DNA of 64,000 nucleotides from Bacillota bacterium. Lineage in GTDB: Bacteria; Bacillota_I; Bacilli_A; RF39; UBA660. The stretch lies in NCBI GenBank assembly GCA_015059285.1, contig SVAS01000001.1, positions 391,291 through 455,290 on the forward strand, given 5' to 3'. Each line of letters begins with the position of its first letter. Position 1 is the stretch's first letter. The notes beneath the pieces were generated by a model. It ran no database searches and had not been told where the DNA came from. It saw only the letters and a program-made list of their open reading frames with translations. Of this stretch, positions 49,855-59,202 are shown piece by piece. Position numbers and translations under genes: made by a program.

Positions 49855-51054
49855 CTATTCTCCTTCTTTATATACATGTGTTTTAAAATGTTCTATTACC
49901 TTACTATTACCAATTGGAAGTAAATGAATACCATCAGAATCATAACCATATCCATTTTTAAGTCTTCCTGTTTCATCTTTTAAAACTTCAGCAGTATTTA
50001 AAAACTTAACCTCTTGTCTTTCACACATTTCGGCTAAAAGATAATTTAATCTATTAATTTTAGTATTATTAATAGAATTTTTGGTATTAGCATGTGTGTC
50101 CCATCTAATATCTACAGGGAATATTGATTGGACAATAATTTGTGTATTAGGACTAGCATTTTTAGCTTTCTCTACTAATTCCTCATAGGTTTTAATAAAA
50201 TAACTTTCTGTCATAACTGCTACAGCATTAGCTCCCAAAGTAATTACTAATCTTTTAGGTTTATACTTTTTTAAAGCATCTATGAGTGTTAATTCTTCAC
50301 CATATGGTCTTATAGGTACTAGCCAACTATGAGCATTTTCTGGTGTTAATGAAGGTTTTGCCCAGACAACATTCCAAGATAAATTACCATAGTAAGCAAA
50401 ATTTTCTGTTATAGAATCACCGTAAAAAACTGTTTCATTAATATAACTATCATCAGACATATCAGTTTTTTTCAAAATTGTTATATCAAAATAACCATCT
50501 AAACTAAAACTTGTAAGATCCATAGAAAGTGGTCCTTTTTCATTAACAGAAACCTGTCTAGTGACCAATTGTTCATTTCCACTACTATCAACTACTTTAT
50601 AAGTAATATCATAAATACCTGCTTTTTTAGCATCTACTTCACTAATAACAATTACCTTATCAGTTAAATCACCATCATAATTATCAATTGCTTCATAACC
50701 AGGTTCTTTATAAGTACCACCAATAGCAATATTAACCTCAACATTACCATTTAGTTTAATTTCTGGTTTCTTCGCATCAACAACTTCTACTATTCTAGTA
50801 ATATATGAATAAAAATAATGATATTTAATTTCATAGGTTCCTATCTTTTTAGTATCAACTTTACCGCCTACTTTAATATTACCTAAATCAAGAATAGTTT
50901 TAGCACCCAATTCTTTATATTCACTTCCTACTTCTACCTTTATTAATTTGTTCCCATTTAAAATAATTGCGAACTTAGAAGTTAAAAATAAAATAGATAA
51001 TAAAATTAATACAAATAAGGATATGGAACTAATAATAATTACTTTCTTTTTCAT
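49855..51054 (-). CDS. SGNH-hydrolase-like protein with two Ig-like (DUF5011-type) domains
   Basis: KVEVGSEYKELGAKTILDLG; GTYKEPGYEAIDNYDGDLTDKVIV; ETVFYGDSITENFAYYG and DSDGIHLLPIGN. Start set at MKKKVIIISS. Confidence 0.8.
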   Translation of the reverse strand: MKKKVIIISSISLFVLILLSILFLTSKFAIILNGNKLIKVEVGSEYKELGAKTILDLGNIKVGGKVDTKKIGTYEIKYHYFYSYITRIVEVVDAKKPEIKLNGNVEVNIAIGGTYKEPGYEAIDNYDGDLTDKVIVISEVDAKKAGIYDITYKVVDSSGNEQLVTRQVSVNEKGPLSMDLTSFSLDGYFDITILKKTDMSDDSYINETVFYGDSITENFAYYGNLSWNVVWAKPSLTPENAHSWLVPIRPYGEELTLIDALKKYKPKRLVITLGANAVAVMTESYFIKTYEELVEKAKNASPNTQIIVQSIFPVDIRWDTHANTKNSINNTKINRLNYLLAEMCERQEVKFLNTAEVLKDETGRLKNGYGYDSDGIHLLPIGNSKVIEHFKTHVYKEGE

Positions 51055-51146
51055 ATAAATTGCTCCTACTGTACACATGTTAATCATATCAAATTTGTCA
51101 TATATTGTCAATTGAAGGAGCACTATATAACCATTGTTTTAGTTAA

Positions 51147-51776
51147 TTAAATTACTTCATCTTTTTTGATTATATAAGTTTTTTTCTTGCTATAAAAAGC
51201 ATAATAAACATTAGTTAAATTTAACTTTTTTTCATCCAATATATTTAGTACCCATTTAACATCTTTACCAATTTCTTTTAAGACTTCAAAATCAATCTTG
51301 CCATCTACAATTATAGGCATAGGATAATCTTTGGTTTTCCTAAAAACAGAAAGTTTCCCATTATTTTCTAGTATTGCATAATCCACTTCCTCAATGCTTT
51401 TAATTCCTTGCTCACGTAGTTGTGTTATTAAATCATCCAAGCCATATCTAAGTTTAGCCATTTCATTAAATTTAATTTTACCTGATTTTATAATAGTTGT
51501 AGGAGAACCATCTATAAATTTTCTAAACTTATCACTTTTTAATGAAATATAACTCAAAGTAATTTGAATAATGACTAAAACAAGTATTGGTACGATTGAA
51601 ACAAATATAGATCTATCAGTACTTTCTATAGACATAGCCGCAAGTTCTGCTATTAAAATAGATACAATTAAATCAATAATACTAAGTTTGCCTACTTCTT
51701 TTTTACCCATCAAACGATACACTAAAACAATATAAAAATAAAGTACAAAAGTTTTCATAATTATTGAAATATACAT
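51147..51776 (-). CDS. DUF421 family membrane protein
   Basis: YRLMGKKEVGKLSIIDLIVSILIAELAAMSIESTDRS; LDDLITQLREQGI. Confidence 0.88.
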   Translation of the reverse strand: MYISIIMKTFVLYFYIVLVYRLMGKKEVGKLSIIDLIVSILIAELAAMSIESTDRSIFVSIVPILVLVIIQITLSYISLKSDKFRKFIDGSPTTIIKSGKIKFNEMAKLRYGLDDLITQLREQGIKSIEEVDYAILENNGKLSVFRKTKDYPMPIIVDGKIDFEVLKEIGKDVKWVLNILDEKKLNLTNVYYAFYSKKKTYIIKKDEVI

Positions 51777-51847
51777 ATTATCACCATTTTTATTTTGCGT
51801 TAAAGTATAATTTTTTATTCAATTCATAAGATTAATTAGGTGATATT

Positions 51848-52219
51848 ATGAATTATTTGAAATTATTAGGAAAAAGCTTGTTATATATAGTTTCTATATT
51901 ACTTACGTCCACAATCATAATAACTATACTAAACTACTTTAATATATTTGGAAGTAAACTTGCAACTTTATTTAAAATCATTATTCCAGTTATTTCTATG
52001 TTTGTAGGTGGATTTATAATTGGAAAAAATACTAAATCAAAAGGATGGTTAGAAGGATTAAAACTAGGAATTATAGTTATAATAATATTGTTAATGATAA
52101 ACTTAATTATTTTAAAACCAAAATGGGAACTAAGAAATATAATATTTTATTTAATTTTAATTATTTCTACTATCTTTGGCAGTATGATTGGAATAAATAA
52201 AAAAATTGAAGAAAAATAA
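51848..52219 (+). CDS. TIGR04086-type small membrane protein
   Basis: 123 aa, GFIIGKNTKSKGWLEGLKLGIIVI. Confidence 0.7.
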   Translation: MNYLKLLGKSLLYIVSILLTSTIIITILNYFNIFGSKLATLFKIIIPVISMFVGGFIIGKNTKSKGWLEGLKLGIIVIIILLMINLIILKPKWELRNIIFYLILIISTIFGSMIGINKKIEEK

Positions 52220-52244
52220 AAAAACAACTAAAATTTTAGTTGTT

Positions 52245-53129
52245 TTATTTTATATTTTGAAGTCTTTCAATTCTGCTTTCTGTAGTTGGATGAGTACTCC
52301 ATAAAGAATTTTTCTTTTTTCTTTCATTTACTAAAGGATTAACAATAAATAAAGATGATGAAGATTTGTTTGCTTGTTCTAAAGCTTCACTATCAGTATC
52401 TAGTTTTCTTAATGCATTAATTAATCCATCCTTATTTCTAGTAATTTCTACCGCTTGCGAATCGGCTAAATACTCACGATTACGAGAAATTGCTAGTTTC
52501 ATAAGTTCTGCAAATATTGGTGATAAAATAATAAATATTAAACCTATAATCATTAAAATACCAGATGCTTTATCATCATCATCTTTAGAACCTCTAATTA
52601 AACCTCTACTAAAAGCATCAGATAAAATTACAATAAAACCTACCATAACAATTGTAATTGTTGAAAGCAATATATCGTAATTTTTAATATGAGATAGTTC
52701 ATGAGCTAATACACCTTCTATTTCATATTTATCAAGTCTTGAAAGAAGTCCTGTCGTAACACAAATCACAGCATGTTCAGGATTTCTTCCAGTTGCAAAA
52801 GCATTCATAGCACTATCTTCCATAATATAAAGTTTTGGTTTAGGAAGACCTGTAGCCAAACATAAACCCTCTAAAATATCATTTAACTGTAAAAATTCTT
52901 CTCTAGTAGCTACTCTAGCTCCATTTAAAGATAAAACTATTTTATCAGAATTATAATATGAAGCAAATGCTGATATAAATGAAAAAGTAAGGCCAATTGT
53001 AACTGCTATAACAACATTATCAAATAACCATAAAGATAAAAAGTAAACGAATAAAGCTACTATGATAAAAAAGCAAGTTACAATAAATGCTGTTTTTATT
53101 TTATTATTTCTAACATCTCTTAATATCAT
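52245..53129 (-). CDS. htpX: HtpX-like membrane zinc metalloprotease
   Basis: GVLAHELSHIKNYDIL (HExxH), SRNREYLADSQAVEITRN. Confidence 0.94.
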   Translation of the reverse strand: MILRDVRNNKIKTAFIVTCFFIIVALFVYFLSLWLFDNVVIAVTIGLTFSFISAFASYYNSDKIVLSLNGARVATREEFLQLNDILEGLCLATGLPKPKLYIMEDSAMNAFATGRNPEHAVICVTTGLLSRLDKYEIEGVLAHELSHIKNYDILLSTITIVMVGFIVILSDAFSRGLIRGSKDDDDKASGILMIIGLIFIILSPIFAELMKLAISRNREYLADSQAVEITRNKDGLINALRKLDTDSEALEQANKSSSSLFIVNPLVNERKKKNSLWSTHPTTESRIERLQNIK

Positions 53130-53653
53130 AATTTTACCTCTACTACTTTTTTATCTTCATCAGATACTTTAAAATATTCTTTTTCTTTAAATTTTAACAT
53201 ATTAGCTAAAATATTATTTGGAAACATCATAATAGTAGTATTAAAGTGTTGAACAGTATCATTATAAAATTGTCTTGCGTAAGCAATTTTATCTTCTGTA
53301 CCTACTAATTCTATTTGTAAATTACTAAATACTTTATCAGCTTTTAATTCAGGATAATTTTCAGAGATAGCTAAAAGATTTGTTAACGATTTACTTACCT
53401 CTTCACTTTGTTTTGCTTTTTCTGAAATTGAATTTGCTCTTAAAGAGACAATTTTTTCTAAAGTTTCACTTTCATATTTAGCATAACCTTTAGTCATTTC
53501 AACTAAATTAGGTATTAAATCAGTTCTTCTTTTCAACTGATTATCAATACTAGCCCAAGCATTATCACACCTTACATTTAAAGAAACAATACGATTATAT
53601 AAGAAAATTATAAAAATAATTACAATTACTATTATACCTAACACTATATACAT
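53126..53653 (-). CDS. lemA: LemA family protein
   Basis: YNRIVSLNVRCDNAWASIDNQLKRRTDLIPNLVEMTKGYAKYE. Confidence 0.94.
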   Translation of the reverse strand: MYIVLGIIVIVIIFIIFLYNRIVSLNVRCDNAWASIDNQLKRRTDLIPNLVEMTKGYAKYESETLEKIVSLRANSISEKAKQSEEVSKSLTNLLAISENYPELKADKVFSNLQIELVGTEDKIAYARQFYNDTVQHFNTTIMMFPNNILANMLKFKEKEYFKVSDEDKKVVEVKL

Positions 53654-53663
53654 ATAAATCCTC

Positions 53664-56609
53664 CTATTTTAATTCTTCTAATTTAACACTAACAAGTTTA
53701 CTAACACCAGATTCTTGCATAGTAACACCATATAAAGTATCCGCATATTCCATGGTCTTTTTCTTATGAGTAATCACAATAAATTGTGTTTTTTGTTGTA
53801 ACTGTTTTAAATATTTACCAAAACTATTAACGTTTACTTCATCTAGCGCTGCTTCTACTTCATCTAGAATACAAAAAGGTACAGGTCGTGATTTTAAAAT
53901 AGCAAAAAGTAAACTAATAGCTGTGAATGTTTTTTCTCCTCCGGAAAGAAGTGAAATAGTTGTAAGTTTTTTCCCTGGAGGGGATGCAATAATTTCAATA
54001 CCTGTTTCTAATACATTAGCGGGATCAGTAAGTTTTAAGGAAGCAGTTCCACCATTAAATAACTCTGTGAAAGTTTCTTTAAAATTGCTTTGAATTATTT
54101 TAAACGTTTCAACAAATTCTTTTTCCATAACAGCATCCATCTCATTAATAATTTCTAGTAATGTATTTTCTGCTTTAATTAGATCTTCCTTTTGACCAAT
54201 TAAAAATTCATATCTAGTACTTACTCTATCATATTCTTCAATAGCCCCTAAATTAACAACACCAATATCTTTCATCTTTCTTTTCAAAGTTGAAACTTTA
54301 TGACGAGCAACATCTTCTTCAATATCCAAAATATAATTTTCTTTAGCTTTTTCATAAGTCATACTATAAGTTTCATTTAAAGTATTTAATAATGTATCTA
54401 ATTTAACATCCATTCTATTTACTTCGATTTCAAGTTCTTTTAACTCTTTATTTTTAGTATTAACTAAACTATTTTCACTTTTTAAAGAATATTCAAATTG
54501 TTCTAAATTATCTTTAAGTTCATCACGTTTTTTAGTAATACTTAAAATAGTTAATTCTAAACTTTCTTTTAAAGCTAAAGCATCATAATATTCTTTTAAG
54601 ATTTCCTCTTCTTCACTAGATAAATTATTATCAATTTGTTTTTGAATACTATTTATCTCTAAAGTTAAGTCATCTAGACGCATATTTAATTCACTTATAG
54701 ATTTATTATATGTATCTAATTCATTAATACACATCATTTTATCTTTATTAATTAAATATAAAGTATCTTCTAAACTTTTTAACTGACTATCATTAATATT
54801 AATTTTGTCTTCTAAAACTTTTATTTCTTCTAAAACACTATTATATTCTTTTAATGTATTTTCTAAATCATATTTGATTGATATAACATTTTTATTATTT
54901 ACTACATTACCACCAGTAATAGAACCACCTACATGCAAAAGTTCCCCATCAATAGTAACAATACGGTAACGATAATTAACTTTCTTACTAATCTTATTAG
55001 CATTATCAATATTATCTACAACTATAACGTTACCTAATTGATTAGTAAAAATATTATAATATTTTTTATCAAACTTAATTAAATTAGAGGCAATATCAAT
55101 AAAACCATTACTATTTTTAAGTATATTTATAACTTCTGGTTCAATAGCTTTAGGTTTAATTATTGAAAGAGGAAAGAAAGTAGCGCGGCCTAATTTATTA
55201 TTTTTTAAATAATTAATGGCTTCTTTCGCACTATTTTCATCATCAACAATAATATTATTTGAAGCAAAACCTAAAACAGTTGAAATTGCTTTAGAATATT
55301 TTTCATCTACTTCTAATAATGAACCTATAACATTATGTATACCACTTAATTTAGGATTATTTAAAACACTTCTAACACTAGATGGAAGTAGTGAATTATT
55401 TTCTACAGAATCTTTTAAATTTTCTATAGTTGTTTTCAAAATATTTTGATTACGATATTTATTAGTTAAAGTTTGTTCTAAAACTTGACGATTATTTTTA
55501 GATTGAATAACTAAATTTTCTTGAAGACTAAACTTTTCATTAAGTCCCTTTAATTCTTCTTCTTTAATTGTAATTATATTTTTAGTATTAACTAAATCAT
55601 TATTTAGTTTTAAATTTGTTTCTTTTAAATCTATTAAATTATTGTGCAACTTAGTATCTTCTAACTTATATTTTTGTCTTTCTAAAATAATAGTTTTACG
55701 GCTATTTAATTTTTCAACTTTACTAATTGTTTCTAATAACTTCTTATTATTATCATTAATTTCATTATTTAATTTATCAATATTTAATTTATATTCACTT
55801 ATTTTAGCTTCATTACCACTACTATTAGTAACTAAAGTAATTATTTCATTATTAAGTTTTTCAATTAAATCTTTTTTTGCCTGATAATTATAATTAATAT
55901 CTGTTATATCCTTAGTAATTAAAGAGACTTCAATATTTTCTAACTCATCTTTAATATCTAAATATTCTAGCGCTTTTTCTTTTTGTTCTTTTAAAGGATT
56001 AACTTGTGTTTCTAATTCTCCTATTATATCTTCAACTCTACTCATATTATTGTGAGTTTTTTCTAATTTTCTTAAAGCATCTTCTTTACGTTTCTTATAT
56101 TTTAAAACCCCAGCTGCCTCTTCAAATATAATTCTACGTTCATGTGGTTTACTAGATAATATTTCTTCAATCTTTCCTTGTGAAATAATATTAAAACTTT
56201 CTTTTGCAATACCACTATCTAATAAAACATCAGTAATATCTTTCAAGCGACACTTTTCACCATTTAAATAATATTCATTAGTTCCATCACGATAAACTCT
56301 TCTTTTAATAGAAACCTCATCAAAAGCAACTGGAAGATAATGGTCACTATTATCAAACACTAAAGTAACAGATGCGACGTTTAAAGAATTGCGTGATTTA
56401 CTACCAGAAAAAATAACATCTGTCATATTATCTGTACCACGTAATGATTTTACTGATTGTTCACCTAATACCCATCTAACAGCATCTACAACATTACTCT
56501 TACCACTTCCATTAGGTCCTACTATACCAGTTATATCTTTATTTAAATCAATACTAATTTTATCCGCAAAAGATTTAAACCCATGCGCAATTATCTCTTT
56601 TAAATACAT
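53664..56609 (-). CDS. smc: chromosome segregation protein SMC
   Basis: IIAHGFKSFADK, GPNGSGKSNVVDAVRWVLGEQSVKSLRG, hinge, LLSGGEKTFTAISLLFAIL...FCILDEVEAALDEVNV. Confidence 0.97.
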   Translation of the reverse strand: MYLKEIIAHGFKSFADKISIDLNKDITGIVGPNGSGKSNVVDAVRWVLGEQSVKSLRGTDNMTDVIFSGSKSRNSLNVASVTLVFDNSDHYLPVAFDEVSIKRRVYRDGTNEYYLNGEKCRLKDITDVLLDSGIAKESFNIISQGKIEEILSSKPHERRIIFEEAAGVLKYKKRKEDALRKLEKTHNNMSRVEDIIGELETQVNPLKEQKEKALEYLDIKDELENIEVSLITKDITDINYNYQAKKDLIEKLNNEIITLVTNSSGNEAKISEYKLNIDKLNNEINDNNKKLLETISKVEKLNSRKTIILERQKYKLEDTKLHNNLIDLKETNLKLNNDLVNTKNIITIKEEELKGLNEKFSLQENLVIQSKNNRQVLEQTLTNKYRNQNILKTTIENLKDSVENNSLLPSSVRSVLNNPKLSGIHNVIGSLLEVDEKYSKAISTVLGFASNNIIVDDENSAKEAINYLKNNKLGRATFFPLSIIKPKAIEPEVINILKNSNGFIDIASNLIKFDKKYYNIFTNQLGNVIVVDNIDNANKISKKVNYRYRIVTIDGELLHVGGSITGGNVVNNKNVISIKYDLENTLKEYNSVLEEIKVLEDKININDSQLKSLEDTLYLINKDKMMCINELDTYNKSISELNMRLDDLTLEINSIQKQIDNNLSSEEEEILKEYYDALALKESLELTILSITKKRDELKDNLEQFEYSLKSENSLVNTKNKELKELEIEVNRMDVKLDTLLNTLNETYSMTYEKAKENYILDIEEDVARHKVSTLKRKMKDIGVVNLGAIEEYDRVSTRYEFLIGQKEDLIKAENTLLEIINEMDAVMEKEFVETFKIIQSNFKETFTELFNGGTASLKLTDPANVLETGIEIIASPPGKKLTTISLLSGGEKTFTAISLLFAILKSRPVPFCILDEVEAALDEVNVNSFGKYLKQLQQKTQFIVITHKKKTMEYADTLYGVTMQESGVSKLVSVKLEELK

Positions 56610-56711
56610 AAATCATCATCCTTTAAAATCTATTTAATTATACCAAGAATTACAAAAAAACACAACAATACTAATTAAACAAAAAAAAGATAGAAACCTC
56701 TATCTTTGTAA

Positions 56712-57788
56712 TTATTTTTGAATTTCTATTACTGGGCGCACCCCAAAGTCGCCGCCATAGTACACGCCGTTGTAGCTCACGCTGCCATACATGCTCACGC
56801 CCCAAGCGTTGACAGCATAGCCCGCATAAGCAGAACTTAGCCAGAAGCCGTATGGTGGTGCAGCTAAATTACCATATAACCATTCTGGACAAGTTGCAGA
56901 ACCTGCTTTATAATATCCTGTACATCCTACTCCTATTGCTTCTGTTATTGTTAACATTCTTGCTCTTATTCCTATTTTTATAATATCTTCATATTTTTTA
57001 GTTGTATTTTCATCTACATATGTATAATTAAATGCTGGGATATTTGTCCAACCTACAGTTTGAACTTCCAAATAATTTAATGCTGTGATTGGGCCTTTAT
57101 TATTATTCCCACTATCACCATAGTCTGCATCCCATTCTGCTTCTGTTCCTCCTGCACTTAAGTAATCTGATTTTGTTATCCATGCTACTGTTTCCCCAAT
57201 ATTTCTATCCATTATTAATGTTACTTCATTATTTTCATCGCTTACTACATAGAAGTTTTTTATGTCTCCTGGCGCTACTTCGATTGCAAATTTTGTTCCT
57301 GGTTCACATGCACCGTTTGTTGCACATGCATCTATGCTTGTAGCAAAGTCATTTATTCTTGCTAATTCTTTTAATGTTGGTTCTACTGTACAATATCCTA
57401 TTGTTTCTTCTAATTTTACTTTTGTATCATCTACTCTTTTTTTTGCACACATAGTCCCATTATTTACTGCAACAATTACCTTTCCCTCTTTTGTTACAAT
57501 TATCTTTCCATTCTTTGGTAATTCTCCCTTTACTTCTAATTTATTTTCTCCTACAAACTTTCCATCTGTGATTGTGAATTCCATGTCTACTGTCATTCCA
57601 TTATTTAGTAATTCTCTAGTATAATACATTTCCCCAGCACTTATTAGTCCATACGCAGTATCTTCAAATGCACTTTTTCTTGCACTACTTATAATATTCA
57701 TTATAACTGGTACTGCGATAAGCGCTATTATTGCTAATATTACTATTACTGCGAGTAACTCGATTAATGTAAACCCTGTTTTCTTCAT
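56712..57788 (-). CDS. prepilin-like protein with C-type-lectin-like, apparently diversified C-terminus (paralog D)
   Basis: MKKTGFTLIELLAVIVILAIIALIAVPVIMNII; NDFATSIDACATNGACEPGTKFAIEVAP; PPYGFWLSSAYAGYAVNAWGVSMYGSVSYNGVYYGGDFGVRPVIEIQK. Confidence 0.88.
   Translation of the reverse strand: MKKTGFTLIELLAVIVILAIIALIAVPVIMNIISSARKSAFEDTAYGLISAGEMYYTRELLNNGMTVDMEFTITDGKFVGENKLEVKGELPKNGKIIVTKEGKVIVAVNNGTMCAKKRVDDTKVKLEETIGYCTVEPTLKELARINDFATSIDACATNGACEPGTKFAIEVAPGDIKNFYVVSDENNEVTLIMDRNIGETVAWITKSDYLSAGGTEAEWDADYGDSGNNNKGPITALNYLEVQTVGWTNIPAFNYTYVDENTTKKYEDIIKIGIRARMLTITEAIGVGCTGYYKAGSATCPEWLYGNLAAPPYGFWLSSAYAGYAVNAWGVSMYGSVSYNGVYYGGDFGVRPVIEIQK
56731..56850 (-). repeat. candidate DGR variable region (VR) in paralog D
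   Basis: Abrupt GC-rich patch (71/120 G+C by hand count) with many NNC codons (GGC, AGC, TAC, AAC, GAC, GTC) aligned to the hypervariable part of the lectin-like fold; paralogs A-C use AT-rich codons here. Confidence 0.65.
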
Positions 57789-57789
57789 A

Positions 57790-57970
57790 ATATTCCACTC
57801 CTTCTTTCTTATCTTGAACAATTTTTATACTTTCGTTTACTTTGTATAACATATTGTTCTAGAATAATTTTATAACATAATATTTTAGTGTCGATAACAT
57901 TGTGTTTTATTTTGTTATCATTGACATATTTATTATACATAAACTTTATTTGAAGTGGTTTCTATAACAT
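57790..57970 (-). promoter_or_regulatory. conserved upstream region of paralog D
   Basis: Shares with paralog C the ggagtggaa RBS region, TTGTTCAAGATAAGAAAGAAGGAGTGGAA, TATGTTATAAAAT and a TGTC...GACA inverted repeat. Confidence 0.5.
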
Positions 57971-58006
57971 AAATCACATATAAAAACAGCTATCAATTAT
58001 AGCTGT

Positions 58007-59197
58007 TTAAATAATTTCATTTTTTAAATTTGGATTTTCTAAAGCCTTAATTAAAGCGTCAATATCTTCTTTATTATTATAAAAATATAAACTAATACGA
58101 CATGTGTTTTTAATCCCTAATTCTTCTTTTAATATTTTAGCGCAATGATTACCAGCTCTTACACAAATATTATATTTATTTAAATAAATAGCTAAGTCTT
58201 GAGCAAAAACATCTTTATAATTAATTGTTACAATACCACTATCACTATTTTCATTATAAATAGTTATTTCAGGTATTTGTTTTAATTTTTCAGTCAAATA
58301 TTTACGTAATTCTATTTCATAATTATTAATATTATTCATTCCAATATTATTTAAATATTCTATTATTTTTCCAAAGCCGATAACACCTGCAATATTAGGA
58401 GTTCCAGCTTCTAGGCGATGTGGTAAATCATTATATATTCTAATATTTTCAGAAGAAAAGCTAGAATTCATTCCACCACCTACAGTAGTTGGATGTAAGT
58501 TTTCTAATAATTTTTCTTTACCATATAATACACCAACTCCGGTTGGACCACACATTTTATGCGCTGAAAAAGCCATAAAATCAATATCCAAATCTTTAAC
58601 ATCAATATTCATGTGTCCTACACTTTGGGCACCATCTATTAAAACAATAATATCTTTTTTATGAGCATATTCAATAATTTCTTTAATAGGTCTAATATCA
58701 CCTACTACGTTAGTTATATGAGCAATAGAAATTACTTTTGTTTTATCAGTTACTACCTTTTTAACATTTTCTAATGTTAATTTTAAATCATTATCTAAAG
58801 GTATATAGTTCACTTTAATATTAATAGTATCACTTAATTCAAACCAAGGTAAAATATTTGATGCATGTTCACTTTTAGTAATTAATACTTCATCATTTTC
58901 TTTTAAATAATGTTTAAAAAAACCATTTGTAATTTTATTTATAGCATCTGTTGTACCACTAGTAAAAACTATTTCTTTGGTTGATTTAGCATTAATGAAT
59001 TCTCTAACTAGGTGTCTAGTTTTTTCATACATACTATCAACTTTTAAACTAATATCATAGTCACCCCTATGAGCATTAGCACTATAATTATTATAATAGT
59101 CACTAATAGCTTTACTTAATAATTTAGGTTTTAGTGTAGTAGCACTATTATCTAAATATATAACATTATTTAGCATATTAAAATCTTCACGGTTCAT
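58007..59197 (-). CDS. sufS: cysteine desulfurase SufS
   Basis: VIYLDNSATTLKPKLLSKAISDYY; DFMAFSAHKMCGPTGVGVLYGKEKLL; CVRAGNHCAK. Confidence 0.95.
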   Translation of the reverse strand: MNREDFNMLNNVIYLDNSATTLKPKLLSKAISDYYNNYSANAHRGDYDISLKVDSMYEKTRHLVREFINAKSTKEIVFTSGTTDAINKITNGFFKHYLKENDEVLITKSEHASNILPWFELSDTINIKVNYIPLDNDLKLTLENVKKVVTDKTKVISIAHITNVVGDIRPIKEIIEYAHKKDIIVLIDGAQSVGHMNIDVKDLDIDFMAFSAHKMCGPTGVGVLYGKEKLLENLHPTTVGGGMNSSFSSENIRIYNDLPHRLEAGTPNIAGVIGFGKIIEYLNNIGMNNINNYEIELRKYLTEKLKQIPEITIYNENSDSGIVTINYKDVFAQDLAIYLNKYNICVRAGNHCAKILKEELGIKNTCRISLYFYNNKEDIDALIKALENPNLKNEII

Positions 59198-59202
59198 AAT
59201 AA

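Noticed and set aside
56731-56850. GC-rich patch as an assembly chimera or a structured RNA overlapping the gene end
   Set aside because: The reading frame is intact and preserves the family-wide anchors (GFWLSSA ... FGVRPVIEI), so it is a real coding segment; chimerism would be expected to break frame or family alignment.
57089-57343. 84-aa plus-strand ORF antisense to prepilin paralog D (and other short plus-strand ORFs in the track, e.g. 1593..1937, 23240..23602, 57262..57624)
   Set aside because: Antisense shadows of clear coding genes, with low-complexity Leu/Ser-rich translations, no RBS and no recognisable family.
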